From Sporosarcina sp. D27 (lineage in GTDB: Bacteria; Bacillota; Bacilli; Bacillales_A; Planococcaceae), in contig NZ_AZUC01000047.1 in assembly GCF_000586555.1 (NCBI RefSeq), forward strand, positions 372,001 to 436,000: 64,000 bases of DNA. The letters run 5' to 3'. Positions 36,251 through 47,718 of the stretch are shown piece after piece (position 1 is the stretch's first letter; each line of letters starts with the position of its first letter). Made by a program: the position numbers and the translations under genes. Under the pieces are notes generated by a model. The model was given only the letters and a program-made list of their open reading frames with translations, ran no database searches and was not told the origin of the DNA.

Positions 36251-36288
36251 AAAAAGATCCAGTCGCATTATGCGACTGGATCTTTTTT
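36250..36288. terminator. Bidirectional terminator overlapping the ylaH C-terminus
   Basis: AAAAAAGATCCAGTCGCA pairs perfectly with its complement around a TTA loop, with T-runs on both strands. The right arm also codes for the last residues of ylaH (KKDPVA and stop), so coding sequence and terminator are shared. Confidence 0.9.
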
Positions 36289-36600
36289 ATGTTCATTTAA
36301 TCTGCGGACTCTATATATAATAAGAATCAGCGCGGCTACAATTAGCCCTTCCACAATCGGAAGGAAAAATGCTAAGAACGTTAGCACGAGGCAGCCGATA
36401 AACAAAAACGTATAAATGACAAGATTTTGCAATGGCTTGATTTTTCTAGCAAACCCCAGTTTATACACTAGGGCTGCCAGCAAAAACACGAGGGCGAACA
36501 ATACATAGCCGGCGGCATCGAAATTCGGCATCATTTCGTAGATAAACTTCGCCATACCAGACATCTTAGTGGCTACGAGCTCTGAATCCTCTACCTTCAT
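36268..36600 (-). CDS. ylaH: YlaH-like membrane protein
   Basis: 110 residues with three hydrophobic segments (about 32-52, 63-80 and 82-98) after an amphipathic N-terminus. It resembles the YlaH-like family and lies between ylaI and typA, as in B. subtilis. Function unknown. AAAGGAATG precedes the ATG. Its final codons form one arm of the terminator. Confidence 0.8.
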   Translation of the reverse strand: MKVEDSELVATKMSGMAKFIYEMMPNFDAAGYVLFALVFLLAALVYKLGFARKIKPLQNLVIYTFLFIGCLVLTFLAFFLPIVEGLIVAALILIIYRVRRLNEHKKDPVA

Positions 36601-36624
36601 TCAACACATTCCTTTCATAACTGC

Positions 36625-38457
36625 TTATTTGCTCTTTTTTTGTGCTTTTTCACGTTCGTTTTTATCAAGGATTTTCTTACGAATACGAATTGACTCTGGT
36701 GTTACCTCACAGTATTCGTCTTCTGAAGCATATTGAAGTGCTTCTTCAAGAGTCATGATTTTTGGTTTTTTAGTTGAAACTGTTTGGTCCTTTGTTGCAG
36801 AACGAACGTTTGTCGCGTGTTTCACACGTGTTAAGTTGATAGTGATATCACTTTCACGAGTATTTTCACCAACAACCATTCCAGCATAGATATCCGTACC
36901 AGCTTCGACAAACATGATTCCGCGATCTTCAAGTTGCATCACACTGTATGCTGTTACTTTTCCGTTTTCCATGGAAACGAGAACACCATTACGTCGTCCG
37001 CCAACTTTACCAGCTGACATCGGCTTATAAGAATCGAACGTGTGGTTCAAGATTCCGTAACCGCGTGTAAGAGTTAAGAAGTCTGTAGAATAACCAATCA
37101 ATCCACGTGCAGGGACAAGGAATGTCATACGAACTTGTCCATTACCATTGTTAACCATGTCGAGCATTTCACCTTTACGCTCACCCATAGATTCGATGAC
37201 AGAACCCGTATATTCTTCAGGAACGTCAATTTGCACGTTTTCTACTGGTTCACAACGTACACCGTCAATCGTTTTAACGATAACTTCCGGTTTTGAAACT
37301 TGAAGTTCAAATCCTTCACGGCGCATGTTTTCGATCAAAATCGACAAGTGAAGTTCTCCACGGCCAGAAACAGTCCATGCATCCGGTGATTCCGTTGGAT
37401 CTACACGTAACGATACGTCTGTTTGCAATTGCTGCTGAAGACGTTCTTCAATTTTTCTTGAAGTCACCCATTTACCTTCACGGCCAGCGAACGGGCTGTT
37501 GTTCACGAGGAACTTCATTTGCAATGTAGGCTCGTCTACATGAAGCAATGGCAAGGCTTCCTGATGATCTGTCGGACAAACTGTTTCACCAACGTCGATA
37601 TCATCCATACCAGAAATCGCAATCAAGTCACCTGCATGCGCTTCTTGGATTTCAATACGTTTTAATCCTAGGAAGCCGTACATTTTAGTAACACGGAAGT
37701 TCTTCACTGAACCATCACGTTTCATAACGCTTACTTGTTGACCTACTGTCATCGTACCGCGGAATACGCGTCCGATACCAATACGTCCTACATAGTCACT
37801 ATAATCTAAAAGAGAAACCTGGAATTGTAGCGGCTCTTCACGATTGTCGATTGGTGCTGGAATTTTATCCAAAATTGCATCATAAAGTACTTCAAGTGTC
37901 TCTTCTTGGTCAGCAGGATCTGGTGAAAGGCTTGCAGTACCATTAAATCCTGATGCGAATACTACAGGGAATTCAAGCTGTTCATCATTTGCATCTAATT
38001 CGATGAAGAGTTCAAGTACTTCATCAACCACTTCTTCAGGACGTGCAAATTCGCGGTCAATCTTATTAACAACTACGATTGGCTTCAAATTGATTTCAAG
38101 CGCTTTTTTCAATACAAAACGTGTTTGTGGCATACACCCTTCAAATGCATCGACAACTAGCACAACGCCGTCTACCATTTTCAAGATACGTTCAACTTCA
38201 CCACCAAAGTCAGCGTGTCCTGGTGTGTCCAAGATATTGATTTTCGTGTCTTTATATTCGATCGCAGTGTTCTTCGCAAGAATTGTAATTCCACGCTCAC
38301 GCTCAAGCTCGTTTGAGTCCATTGCGCGCTCTTCTACATGCTCGTTTGAACGGAAAATACCGGATTGCTTCAATAACTGGTCGACTAGTGTTGTTTTACC
38401 ATGGTCAACGTGGGCGATAATAGCTATATTTCTAAGATCATTTCGTGTGTTTGTCAT
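36625..38457 (-). CDS. typA: Translational GTPase TypA/BipA
   Basis: Ribosome-associated GTPase involved in 50S assembly and stress or cold adaptation. The 610 residues contain the G1 motif IAHVDHGKTTLVDQLL, the switch region ERERGITILAKNTAI, G3 DTPGHADFGGEVERI and G4 NKIDR, then EF-G-like domains and the specific C-terminal domain (VPARGLIGYSTDFLTLTRGYG). I chose the second of two adjacent ATGs (38457), which has better spacing from GGAGTG; an open extension upstream has no family similarity. Divergent from ylaF. Confidence 0.96.
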   Translation of the reverse strand: MTNTRNDLRNIAIIAHVDHGKTTLVDQLLKQSGIFRSNEHVEERAMDSNELERERGITILAKNTAIEYKDTKINILDTPGHADFGGEVERILKMVDGVVLVVDAFEGCMPQTRFVLKKALEINLKPIVVVNKIDREFARPEEVVDEVLELFIELDANDEQLEFPVVFASGFNGTASLSPDPADQEETLEVLYDAILDKIPAPIDNREEPLQFQVSLLDYSDYVGRIGIGRVFRGTMTVGQQVSVMKRDGSVKNFRVTKMYGFLGLKRIEIQEAHAGDLIAISGMDDIDVGETVCPTDHQEALPLLHVDEPTLQMKFLVNNSPFAGREGKWVTSRKIEERLQQQLQTDVSLRVDPTESPDAWTVSGRGELHLSILIENMRREGFELQVSKPEVIVKTIDGVRCEPVENVQIDVPEEYTGSVIESMGERKGEMLDMVNNGNGQVRMTFLVPARGLIGYSTDFLTLTRGYGILNHTFDSYKPMSAGKVGGRRNGVLVSMENGKVTAYSVMQLEDRGIMFVEAGTDIYAGMVVGENTRESDITINLTRVKHATNVRSATKDQTVSTKKPKIMTLEEALQYASEDEYCEVTPESIRIRKKILDKNEREKAQKKSK

Positions 38458-38557
38458 CATTTCACTCCATCTGTCTTTATTCAGTTGATTAACTGTGTTA
38501 TTATAGCACAAGATACTTCGAGAAAAAAAGATTTACTTTATCAGGAGGCGCATTTTT

Positions 38558-38743
38558 TTGAAAAATGTCAAATGGGTGTTTGTTTTATACGCTCTAGGAG
38601 CCATTCTATCCATGTTTATGATCGGAATTGCTGTTGGCGTAAAAAGTTTTTTATTAGCAATAGCTGCCATCATTTCTCTCGTGTTGGTCATGGGGAACGG
38701 ATTTAAAACTAAAAAGAAATTGCGTGAACAAGGACTTCTTTAA
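38558..38743 (+). CDS. ylaF: YlaF family small membrane protein (DUF5325)
   Basis: 61 residues forming two membrane helices (about 5-25 and 28-45) with a basic C-terminal tail (KTKKKLREQG). It matches the YlaF/DUF5325 type, and its place divergent from typA is conserved. TTG start with GGAGG upstream. Function unknown. Confidence 0.8.
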   Translation: MKNVKWVFVLYALGAILSMFMIGIAVGVKSFLLAIAAIISLVLVMGNGFKTKKKLREQGLL

Positions 38744-38750
38744 TAGATGA

Positions 38751-38790
38751 GTGAAGCATCGTTAGGTAACCTAATGATGTTTCACTTTTT
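38751..38790. terminator. Bidirectional terminator between ylaF and the inositol phosphatase gene
   Basis: GTGAA-CATC-TTAGGT pairs with ACCTAA-GATG-TTCAC (two mismatches) and is followed by TTTTTT. It overlaps the last codons of the convergent phosphatase gene. Confidence 0.82.
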
Positions 38791-39576
38791 TAATAGGATG
38801 AAATCCTCAAGTAGCTGTGAGTGAATACTCGCATTTGAAACAATGAATGTCTCTTGCTCAAGCAATCCTAATTGCTTCCCTTGCAACGTAGAGGATAGTG
38901 CACCCACTTCTCTTGCAATAATCATTCCACCCGCTATATCCCATGGGGACAGTCTCATTGATATATATGCATCAACCCTGCCAGTAGCCACATGTGTCAA
39001 TTCAAGTGCTGCCGACCCATATGAGCGTGTCCCTCTACAAGTGTTGACAAGTTCAATCATTGGTTCATTTTCGACATATCGATTCGGGGCAATCCAACTT
39101 GCATTCACGCCAATAATTGCTTCTTCGATGGTCGTATCCGTCAATTGCGGTAACCGAATATCATTAAGGTAAGCCCCTTCATCCTTAATAGCCGAATACA
39201 AATCGTCTGCCATGACATCGTAAACATACCCAAGCATTCCTATACCATCTATATAAATGCCTAAAGAAATGGCAAAATTTCGTTTTTGATGGACAAAATT
39301 CATCGTCCCATCAATAGGATCTAAAAACCAAATAACACCATCCAATGACTGGATAGCATCCCCGAATCCTTCTTCCCCCATAATTCGATGATTTGGGAAA
39401 TCCCGACGAATTCGAGTGATAAAAAATTGTTCAATCTCACGGTCGATATTAGTAACTAGATCGTTCGCTGATGACTTCGAGCTTATTTCAATTTCAGTGA
39501 AAAATGAATGCTTTATATGATGGCCTGCTTCTTTAATCAATGATTTCGCGTAACGGTCCATGGCTCCCCAGTTCAT
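38782..39576 (-). CDS. suhB: Inositol monophosphatase family protein
   Basis: Metal-dependent phosphomonoesterase of 264 residues (B. subtilis YktC). Motifs: MGEEGFGD (metal ligand Glu pair), WFLDPIDGTMNFVH with the catalytic Asp residues, and the C-terminal SPWDIAGGMIIAREVGA. Substrate may be myo-inositol phosphate, PAP-like nucleotides or other phosphates. The ATG at 39576 follows GGAGGGG by six bases; an open upstream extension is rejected. Confidence 0.9.
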   Translation of the reverse strand: MNWGAMDRYAKSLIKEAGHHIKHSFFTEIEISSKSSANDLVTNIDREIEQFFITRIRRDFPNHRIMGEEGFGDAIQSLDGVIWFLDPIDGTMNFVHQKRNFAISLGIYIDGIGMLGYVYDVMADDLYSAIKDEGAYLNDIRLPQLTDTTIEEAIIGVNASWIAPNRYVENEPMIELVNTCRGTRSYGSAALELTHVATGRVDAYISMRLSPWDIAGGMIIAREVGALSSTLQGKQLGLLEQETFIVSNASIHSQLLEDFILLKK

Positions 39577-39633
39577 CTCAAACCCCTCCAGTTCGTCTCC
39601 ACCAAGTATAGCATAGCTATACGGAGCCAAAAC

Positions 39634-39690
39634 AAAAAAGGCTCCTGTTCACGGATCTCCCTGGAGAGAACAATGTCCAATAGCCTTTCT
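39634..39690 (-). terminator. Terminator after the ykzI-like gene
   Basis: A long hairpin on the minus strand: AAAGGCT with AGCCTTT outside, TGTTC with GAACA and TCTCC with GGAGA inside, then TTTTTTG. Confidence 0.78.
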
Positions 39691-39714
39691 TAACAGTCGG
39701 AGATAGTCATTACA

Positions 39715-39909
39715 TTAAAAACCATTCAATTTCTCCAATTCAGTATGAATTTCAGACAACCTCTTTTTGCTCTTCGCAATTTGCTTGAAGTCCTCTTCAT
39801 TTAACGCATCATGAAGGGTCGCTAATTCATAATCCAGCTCTAGGTTCAATACTTTAAGAAATTCTTTTTCGACATCAGCTTTACGAATAACATGGACGAC
39901 TTGTTTCAT
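39715..39909 (-). CDS. ykzI: YkzI-like small helical protein
   Basis: Charged protein of 64 residues, probably a helical hairpin: VIRKADVEKEFLKVLNLELDY, then KKRLSEIHTELEKLNGF. By position between yktB and the inositol phosphatase gene it corresponds to B. subtilis ykzI. No known function. I chose the ATG at 39909, eight bases after AAGGGG, not the GTG three codons earlier that touches the ribosome site. Confidence 0.7.
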   Translation of the reverse strand: MKQVVHVIRKADVEKEFLKVLNLELDYELATLHDALNEEDFKQIAKSKKRLSEIHTELEKLNGF

Positions 39910-40061
39910 CGAAAACACCCCTTTTTTGAAAGTATGTGCAGTTTCCTGTTACCATAAGATATGCGGGAATCGGTTGGACAGCTAGATGTTTGTCCTCTTG
40001 CCTTCAATTATTCCCCAAAGTACTTCCCGATAAACGTAGAAAAAAGAGAGGGGTCACAAAA

Positions 40062-40685
40062 TTGACAAAAACATTTTGGACGGAAAGCGATTTTTCCGTT
40101 TTCGAAGTAGCAGGATTGGATGAACGAATGCTAGCACTCCAAGAACGCATCCAGCCTAAATTCTATAAACTAGGAGATCTATTTACACCGCTGTTGTCCG
40201 CTCACGGTAAAGGTGAGTTTTACCCCCACATAGCAAGGCATGCCAGACGTACAGTAAACCCTCCTTCAGACAGCTGGGTTGCGTTTGCTCCTGCAAAAAG
40301 GGGATATAAAGCGCTTCCTCACTTTCAGATTGGTCTTTGGGGCTCACATTTATTCATCATTCTCGCGATAATTTACGAAAATCCCGATAAAAAAGGAATT
40401 TCCGAACGTCTTCAGAACGATTTGCCTATTTTGACTTCACTCCCTAAGGATTATATCGTCTCTGGAGATCATATGAAGCCAGGAGCACAGTCACTTCAAG
40501 AATCTGGTAAAAAAGGTGTAATCGAGTTACTTGAGCGTCTACACGACGTTAAGAAAGCGGAGTTCCTTGTAGGGCGTCATCTGAATCGCAACCAAGCCAT
40601 ATCTATGACTGAACAAGAATTTTTAGCGTACGCAGAAGAAACGTTTGAACAACTTTTACCTGTGTACGATCGAGTAATTGGATAA
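40062..40685 (+). CDS. yktB: UPF0637 family protein YktB (DUF1054)
   Basis: Soluble protein of 207 residues with clear similarity to YktB: FWTESDFSVFEVAGLDERM, FTPLLSAHGKGEFYPHIARHARRTVNPP and KRGYKALPHFQIGLWGSHLFI. Function unknown. The start is TTG at 40062, eight bases after GAGAGGGG; the in-frame sequence upstream does not resemble the family. Confidence 0.9.
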   Translation: MTKTFWTESDFSVFEVAGLDERMLALQERIQPKFYKLGDLFTPLLSAHGKGEFYPHIARHARRTVNPPSDSWVAFAPAKRGYKALPHFQIGLWGSHLFIILAIIYENPDKKGISERLQNDLPILTSLPKDYIVSGDHMKPGAQSLQESGKKGVIELLERLHDVKKAEFLVGRHLNRNQAISMTEQEFLAYAEETFEQLLPVYDRVIG

Positions 40686-40700
40686 AAAGAGGGTTAACCT

Positions 40701-40750
40701 AAAAAACGATTCGTTGTTTGCCACTTACGCAAACCTCGCGAATCGTTTTT
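40701..40750 (+). terminator. Terminator after yktB
   Basis: AAAAACGATTCG and CGAATCGTTTTT form a twelve-base-pair stem around 25 bases that can pair further (GTTTG with CAAAC). The following 40751-40867 shows nothing I can name. Confidence 0.82.
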
Positions 40751-40867
40751 AAATTCGACTGAATGTAGTTACATTCGTCAACAGCACACATAATTGAAGT
40801 CAGTGGTCCGTCTTAAAAGGATAGACTACTGTGAGACGGTGAGTCTTCTATTCTTATCCAGAACAGA

Positions 40868-41137
40868 TTATCCTTTAATAATATCTCCATTACCGCCTTC
40901 TTTTGCTCGCTTTACCACTTTGTAGCATTCATAACCACTGGCATCCTTAAACTCCTTGAATAACGTCTTTTCTTCCGCCATCGAAGGAACCACTTTTTTA
41001 AATGAATTATATGATCCAAGTAATTCTTCACGACCGATTCCTTGCTCAAATGCCTTTTCAACGCAAGTGAAAAACTCAGTCACAATCATAATTTCTTCAG
41101 TGGACCAATCTGCCCGTAGTGGATAACTATATTCCAT
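40868..41137 (-). CDS. yktA: UPF0223 family protein YktA
   Basis: Helical protein of 89 residues (UPF0223): YSYPLRADWSTEEIMIVTEFFTCVEKAFEQGIGREELL is characteristic. Function unknown. Synteny pdhD-yktA-yktB is as in B. subtilis. A terminator between it and pdhD suggests separate transcription. Confidence 0.88.
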   Translation of the reverse strand: MEYSYPLRADWSTEEIMIVTEFFTCVEKAFEQGIGREELLGSYNSFKKVVPSMAEEKTLFKEFKDASGYECYKVVKRAKEGGNGDIIKG

Positions 41138-41177
41138 CTATTTCTCCTCCTGTCTTTCATTAGTTTACACACAAAGG

Positions 41178-41210
41178 AAAAAACCTATCCGACGGATGCC
41201 GGATAGGATT
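41178..41210 (-). terminator. Terminator of the pdh operon
   Basis: On the minus strand CCTATCCG and CGGATAGG pair over an eight-base loop, with TTTTTT after them. Confidence 0.87.
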
Positions 41211-41219
41211 CCTCACATT

Positions 41220-42632
41220 TTATTTAGAAAGAATATGAATCGGTTTACCAAGCGCTACTTCAGCAGCTTCCATTGAGATCTCACCCAATGTTGGATGAGC
41301 GTGAATTGTCATAGAAACATCTTCTAACGTCATTCCGCTTTCAATAGCAACAGCCATTTCAGCAATCATGTCAGAAGCATTTTCTCCAGCAATCTGAGCT
41401 CCTAGCAACAATCCATCTTCCTTACGAGCAACAAGCTTCACAAAGCCATCTGGAGCATTAAGTGCAAGCGCACGACCATTCGCACCGAATGGGAATTTGC
41501 CTACTGCCACTTCATAGCCTTCATCCTTAGCTTGCTTCTCGTTGAAACCAACTGTTGCAAGTTCTGGATCTGTAAAGCATACTGCAGGAATTGCCAAGTA
41601 ATCCACTTCTGATTTTTCACCAGCGATGGCTTCTGCAGCAATCTTGCCTTCATAAGACGCTTTATGTGCAAGTTGTAAACCAGGAACAATATCCCCTATT
41701 GCGTAAATATTTGAGATGCTAGTGCGACATTGTTTGTCAACACTTAGAAGTCCTCGCTCTTCAAATTTCAAGCCAAGTTCTTCAAGACCCATCTCATCTG
41801 TATTCGGGCGACGTCCTACAGTCACGAGGACATAGTCAGCTTCCACTGTTTTCTCTTCACCTTTTACTTCATAAGTAACTTTAACACCTGATTCGGATTC
41901 TTCAGCACCTTTAGCAGTTGCTTTCACAACAACCTCAACGCCTTTTTTCTTCAATCCTTTTTTCACAAGTTGTGTCATTTGTTTCTCGAAGCCAGTTAGA
42001 ATATCATCGGCTCCTTCGATAATCGTTACTTCAGAACCAAGATTTGCATAAGCAGAACCAAGCTCAGTGCCGATATATCCTCCACCAATTACTACTAACT
42101 TTTTAGGAAGCTCTTTCAATTCAAGAGCACCTGTGGAATTGATAATACGCTTAGAAAATTTGAAGTTAGGAATCTCTACAGGGCGAGCACCTGTTGCAAG
42201 AATAACATTTTTGAACTTATAAGTTTGCGCGGATGCGTCATCCATTACTCGTGCTGTATTAGCATCAACAAAGTATGCTTCACCTTTGACGATCTCGACT
42301 TTGTTACCTTTTAGGAGTCCTTCAACACCTCCTGTAAGCTTCTTAACAACGCCTTCTTTGAAAGCCATTGCTTTAGAAAAGTCGAGCTTAACGTCTGAAG
42401 CAGTAATCCCCATATCGTCAGCATTTTGTGCACTTACAAAACGATGTCCGACAGAAATCATAGCTTTAGATGGTATACAACCTACGTTCAGACAAACACC
42501 ACCGATTGTATTTCGTTCTACAATCGTTACTTTTTGTCCGAGTTGTGCAGCACGGATTGCTGCTACATATCCTCCAGGACCTGAACCGACTACGAGCGTA
42601 TCTGTTTCAATTGGAAAATCTCCTACTACCAT
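41220..42632 (-). CDS. pdhD: Dihydrolipoyl dehydrogenase (E3) of pyruvate dehydrogenase
   Basis: Flavoenzyme of 470 residues that reoxidises dihydrolipoamide and makes NADH. FAD site [17 protein letters not shown] (17-33), redox disulfide [13 protein letters not shown] (Cys47 and Cys52), NAD site [19 protein letters not shown], and the C-terminal catalytic [14 protein letters not shown]. It is last in the pdhABCD operon, three bases after pdhC. Confidence 0.97.
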   Translation of the reverse strand: MVVGDFPIETDTLVVGSGPGGYVAAIRAAQLGQKVTIVERNTIGGVCLNVGCIPSKAMISVGHRFVSAQNADDMGITASDVKLDFSKAMAFKEGVVKKLTGGVEGLLKGNKVEIVKGEAYFVDANTARVMDDASAQTYKFKNVILATGARPVEIPNFKFSKRIINSTGALELKELPKKLVVIGGGYIGTELGSAYANLGSEVTIIEGADDILTGFEKQMTQLVKKGLKKKGVEVVVKATAKGAEESESGVKVTYEVKGEEKTVEADYVLVTVGRRPNTDEMGLEELGLKFEERGLLSVDKQCRTSISNIYAIGDIVPGLQLAHKASYEGKIAAEAIAGEKSEVDYLAIPAVCFTDPELATVGFNEKQAKDEGYEVAVGKFPFGANGRALALNAPDGFVKLVARKEDGLLLGAQIAGENASDMIAEMAVAIESGMTLEDVSMTIHAHPTLGEISMEAAEVALGKPIHILSK

Positions 42633-42635
42633 GGT

Positions 42636-44021
42636 TTACGCCTCCATTAATAAAAGTTCTGGATTTCCTAGCAAGTGTTTAAGGTGATTCAACGCTTGTT
42701 GCCCCGTTGCCCCATCGATTACTCGATGATCAAACACTAATGACAATGCTAACATAGGTGCAGCAACGATTTCACCATTTTTAACCACCGGTTTTTCAGA
42801 AATACGACCAATTCCTAGTATTGCAACTTCCGGATGATTAATAATTGGTGTGAACCACTGGCCACCTGCAGAACCAATGTTTGTAATCGAGCAGGAAGCT
42901 CCCTTCATTTCTGAAGCAGAGAGTTTACCATCGCGGGCTTTACCACCAAGATCAGCAATTTCTTTTGAAATTGCAAACATTGATTTACGATCAGCATGCT
43001 TAATGACTGGTACTAAAAGACCACGATCTGTATCTGCTGCAATTCCGATATTGAAGTAATGCTTTTGTATCAATTCTTCAGTCGCATCGTCTAACGATGT
43101 ATTCAATTCCGGGAATTTACGTAATGTTGAAACGAGCGCTTTCACAACATATGGCAAGTAAGTCAGTTTAATATCTTGTTCAGCTGCAATTTCTTTAAAC
43201 TTCTTGCGGTGAGCAACCAATTCAGTTACATCTACCTCGTCAAGAAGTGTTACGTGAGGAGCAGTATGCTTAGAGTTAACCATCGCCTTCGCAATCATCT
43301 TACGTATAGGTGATAGCTTCTTGCGTGTTTCTGGGAAGTCTCCTTCAGGAACTGTAACTGCTGATGATTGAGCTTGTTGTTCCTGTTGCTCATCCTGACC
43401 ACCAGTTTGAACGCTATCTTCCTGAGCTTCAGTTTGAGCTGATTTGTTACCACCCGATTTGAATGATTCGATATCTTCTTTGATAACCCGACCATTCTTC
43501 CCTGAACCGACAACTTGGCGAATATCCACGCCTTCTTCACGAGCAAATTTACGAACTGAAGGCATTGCGATGACACGACGGTTCGGGTCAACATCTTGAC
43601 TCTTTGTTCCTCCTGTTGACTCAGGTGTTGCATCTGTTGCATCACCTGCTTCATCTTTTGGTACTTCTTTTTTATCAACAGGTTGTCCTTGTTCTGCAGT
43701 AGCTTGAACTTGAGATTCTGATTTAGCTTCCTGTTTTTCTTCCGCAGGCGCCTCTTCTTCCTCATCTTCGTGATCTGGAGAGTCAATTCGAATCAATTTA
43801 TCTCCCACAATTGCTACTGTTCCTTCACTTACAAGTATTTCTTCTATAGTTCCTGATACAGGTGAAGGGATTTCCACGACAGATTTGTCGTTTTGCACTT
43901 CAAGAAGTGTATCATCTTCGTTAATAGTGTCGCCTTTAGATACGAACCACTTTACGATTTCACCTTCATGAATTCCTTCTCCGATATCTGGTAAACGGAA
44001 GTGATATGCCACGTGATCCAC
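42636..44021 (-). CDS. pdhC: Dihydrolipoamide acetyltransferase (E2) of pyruvate dehydrogenase
   Basis: Core subunit transferring the acetyl group to CoA. The 461 residues have one lipoyl domain ([14 protein letters not shown], lipoylated Lys46), an acidic and then Gln/Ala-rich linker, a peripheral subunit-binding domain ([28 protein letters not shown]), a second Gln-rich linker, and the acetyltransferase domain ending in [13 protein letters not shown] with the catalytic His. The linkers are notably Gln- and Glu-rich rather than Ala/Pro. Confidence 0.97.
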   Translation of the reverse strand: MDHVAYHFRLPDIGEGIHEGEIVKWFVSKGDTINEDDTLLEVQNDKSVVEIPSPVSGTIEEILVSEGTVAIVGDKLIRIDSPDHEDEEEEAPAEEKQEAKSESQVQATAEQGQPVDKKEVPKDEAGDATDATPESTGGTKSQDVDPNRRVIAMPSVRKFAREEGVDIRQVVGSGKNGRVIKEDIESFKSGGNKSAQTEAQEDSVQTGGQDEQQEQQAQSSAVTVPEGDFPETRKKLSPIRKMIAKAMVNSKHTAPHVTLLDEVDVTELVAHRKKFKEIAAEQDIKLTYLPYVVKALVSTLRKFPELNTSLDDATEELIQKHYFNIGIAADTDRGLLVPVIKHADRKSMFAISKEIADLGGKARDGKLSASEMKGASCSITNIGSAGGQWFTPIINHPEVAILGIGRISEKPVVKNGEIVAAPMLALSLVFDHRVIDGATGQQALNHLKHLLGNPELLLMEA

Positions 44022-44048
44022 CCTCTCCTCAGTCCAATAGACTGGCTA

Positions 44049-45026
44049 TTAAAATTCAAGTACTTTTTTCGCTGTTGCAACAATGTCATCTGCTTTTGGA
44101 AGCCAAGTGTTTTCACCTTGTGCAAACGGATAAATTGTATCCGGTGCAGTTACGCGAAGTACTGGTGCTTCAAGACTCAACACAGCTCGCTCCATAATTT
44201 CAGAAACGACATTTGCAGCAATTCCAGCTTGACGCTGTGCTTCTTGAACAACAATTGCTCGATTAGTTTTCTCAACAGAAGCAATAATCGTTTCAACGTC
44301 TAACGGTTGAATAGTCCGTAAGTCGACCACTTCAACAGAGTGTCCGTCTTTTTCAAGTGCTTCTGCTGCTTTCAGACTTTCTTGAACCATTGCACCGTAA
44401 GTGATAATTGAAAGATCCGTACCTTCTCGCTTCACGTCTGCTTTACCTAAAGGAATCGTATACTCCTCTTCAGGAACTTCTTGACGGAATGAGCGGTATA
44501 ACTTCATATGTTCTAAGAAAATCACAGGATTATCATCTTTAATCGCAGAGATTAGAAGTCCTTTAGCATCATATGGTGTCGATGGAATAACAACTTTAAG
44601 TCCAGGTTGTGCTGCGACAAGTCCTTCAAGACTATCTGCGTGCATTTCCGGTGTTGCCACGCCTCCACCAAATGGTGAGCGGATAGTAATTGGTGCTTTT
44701 AATTTACCTGCACTACGGAAAGACATACGTGCAGCTTGTCCGCTTACTGAGTCCATTACTTCAAATAAGAAGCCGAAAAATTGCAGTTCCATTACAGGGC
44801 GATAGCCTGTCAATGCAAGACCAATTGCAAGACCACCAATTCCTGATTCTGCAAGTGGTGTATCAAATACGCGTTCTTCTCCAAATTCTTTTTGAAGACC
44901 TTCGGTTGCTCGGAAAACCCCGCCGTTTTTACCGACGTCCTCACCAAACACGAGCACGTTTTCATCATTTTTCAATTCCGTGCGCATTGCATCGGTAATT
45001 GCTTGGATCATCGTCAATTGTGCCAT
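44049..45026 (-). CDS. pdhB: Pyruvate dehydrogenase E1 beta subunit
   Basis: Forms the thiamine diphosphate-dependent E1 with PdhA. The 325 residues show [45 protein letters not shown], and the C-terminal transketolase-like domain with [15 protein letters not shown]. It starts three bases after pdhA and is co-translated. Confidence 0.96.
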   Translation of the reverse strand: MAQLTMIQAITDAMRTELKNDENVLVFGEDVGKNGGVFRATEGLQKEFGEERVFDTPLAESGIGGLAIGLALTGYRPVMELQFFGFLFEVMDSVSGQAARMSFRSAGKLKAPITIRSPFGGGVATPEMHADSLEGLVAAQPGLKVVIPSTPYDAKGLLISAIKDDNPVIFLEHMKLYRSFRQEVPEEEYTIPLGKADVKREGTDLSIITYGAMVQESLKAAEALEKDGHSVEVVDLRTIQPLDVETIIASVEKTNRAIVVQEAQRQAGIAANVVSEIMERAVLSLEAPVLRVTAPDTIYPFAQGENTWLPKADDIVATAKKVLEF

Positions 45027-45029
45027 CGG

Positions 45030-46289
<1,260 letters not shown>

Positions 46290-46358
46290 CTATCTACTCA
46301 CCACATCTGTATTAGTACAACCATCATTCTGTATTATAATAGAATAAACTGAAAGTTA

Positions 46359-46997
46359 TCATTTAAATTCAACTTGTTGCGTTTCTTTCAAAGCGCTATT
46401 CACTTCCATTGTGGATTGATTGAATACTAGAATGGCATCCTCAAGTTTCGCACGTTGTTTATTGACCGCAACTGTTGCCCCTTCCAACTCTACCCGTTTT
46501 ACATTTTCCTCAATCAATAATTCATACAGAGCGCTTTGTTTTTCCGTTAGTTCACTGTACAAATCCATAACTTCGTAATGAAGTTCAAACCTCTTCGATA
46601 AGGCAGTTTTTAACTTTGCGATCGCCCCTTCTGCATCATCACTAGTTGCTGTTGGGAGTGATTCAAGACGTTTAGCTGTTTCCTGTGCATCATCAATTAC
46701 TCCCCGTTCTACTTCTATAAGATTTTTTCTCTCTTCGAGGGAAGTTTCCATTCTAGAAACTCCACTTTCAATGAGTTCTCTTTCTTCCACAGTAAATTCC
46801 ACTGTTTTATTAAACAAAATTTGTTCCTTTTTCTCTAGAGTAGCCAACTGTTTTTCATACTCTGCAACTTTGGTCTCGTACTCCTGAATATCCGATAAAA
46901 GCCCCGCTAACTCTTTTTGAGTTTGATCTTGCGCTTCTGTGCACCCTCCTACAAAAAGCATCAAGCACATCGGGATGATTAATAATAATTTTTTCAC
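46359..46997 (-). CDS. ykyA: YkyA-like lipoprotein, putative cell-wall-binding
   Basis: Lipoprotein of 212 residues: signal peptide with lipobox VGGC (Cys19), followed by an almost wholly helical charged region with long heptad stretches (EYETKVAEYEKQLATLEKKE). It matches the YkyA family annotated as putative cell-wall-binding lipoprotein; function unproven. It lies between def and pdhA, as in B. subtilis. Confidence 0.88.
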   Translation of the reverse strand: MKKLLLIIPMCLMLFVGGCTEAQDQTQKELAGLLSDIQEYETKVAEYEKQLATLEKKEQILFNKTVEFTVEERELIESGVSRMETSLEERKNLIEVERGVIDDAQETAKRLESLPTATSDDAEGAIAKLKTALSKRFELHYEVMDLYSELTEKQSALYELLIEENVKRVELEGATVAVNKQRAKLEDAILVFNQSTMEVNSALKETQQVEFK

Positions 46998-47100
46998 TGT
47001 ATTCCCCCTACCTTTTTAAAGTTCAACAGCAAATCCTTTCACACGTTTCCTAATTCCATTATACTAAGAAGAGGCACTATAACGAAAAGGAGACACCAAC

Positions 47101-47658
47101 ATGATTTTAATGAAAGATATTATACGAGAAGGGCATCCTACACTACGGATGCGTTCTGAAGAGCTAACATTCCCTCTTTCCGCTGAAGACAAACAGCTAG
47201 CATCCGATTTACTAGAATATGTCATGAATAGTCAAGACGATGCCATAGCTGAAAAATATGAGCTACGTGCTGGGATTGGATTAGCAGCACCTCAAGTAAA
47301 TCATCCCAAAAGAATGTTCGCTTTGCATATTGAACAAGAGAAAGACAAAGATGTCAGTCTAGTGGCGATCAACCCAAGAATAGTCAGTCATTCTGTAGAA
47401 AAAACGTATTTAGCTACCGGAGAAGGGTGTCTATCTGTCGATCGTGAAGTGGAAGGGTTCGTGCCAAGATACTCACGTATTACGATAAAAGCATTCGATG
47501 CGGAAGGAAACGAATTCAAAAAGCGCTTGAAAGGTCTACCCGCAATTGCATTCCAGCACGAGCTTGATCACCTGAACGGAATAATGTTTTACGATCATAT
47601 CGATCCTAAGGCACCTTATAAAGATATTCCAGATGCACTTCCTTATGAAGGTGAGTAA
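47101..47658 (+). CDS. def: Peptide deformylase
   Basis: Metalloenzyme removing the N-formyl group from nascent proteins. The 185 residues show all three motifs: GIGLAAPQV (58-66), EGCLSV (metal ligand Cys110) and QHELDHLNG (His153, Glu154, His157). The insertion before motif II marks the type 2 form found in Gram-positives (B. subtilis YkrB/DefB). AAAAGGAGA precedes the ATG. Immediately followed by the promoter of the small peptide gene. Confidence 0.96.
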   Translation: MILMKDIIREGHPTLRMRSEELTFPLSAEDKQLASDLLEYVMNSQDDAIAEKYELRAGIGLAAPQVNHPKRMFALHIEQEKDKDVSLVAINPRIVSHSVEKTYLATGEGCLSVDREVEGFVPRYSRITIKAFDAEGNEFKKRLKGLPAIAFQHELDHLNGIMFYDHIDPKAPYKDIPDALPYEGE

Positions 47659-47665
47659 TCGACAC

Positions 47666-47694
47666 TTGACAGAAAGTTCAAAATACGTTACACT
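47666..47694 (+). promoter_or_regulatory. Strong sigma-A promoter for the 23-residue peptide gene
   Basis: TTGACA (perfect -35), 17 bp, TACACT. The predicted start near 47701 would leave a very short leader carrying AAGGAG. Confidence 0.8.
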
Positions 47695-47718
47695 TCTTTA
47701 ACAAGGAGTGATATTGCC

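Noticed and set aside
40751-40867. Small RNA or leader between yktB and yktA
   Set aside because: Only short imperfect inverted repeats (CCGTCT/AGACGG) are visible; no promoter-terminator pair could be made out.
43295-43786. 163-codon Lys/Gln-rich frame on the same strand as pdhC
   Set aside because: It is an out-of-frame reading of the Gln/Glu-rich linkers of the E2 subunit; composition follows from that, and pdhC is unambiguous.
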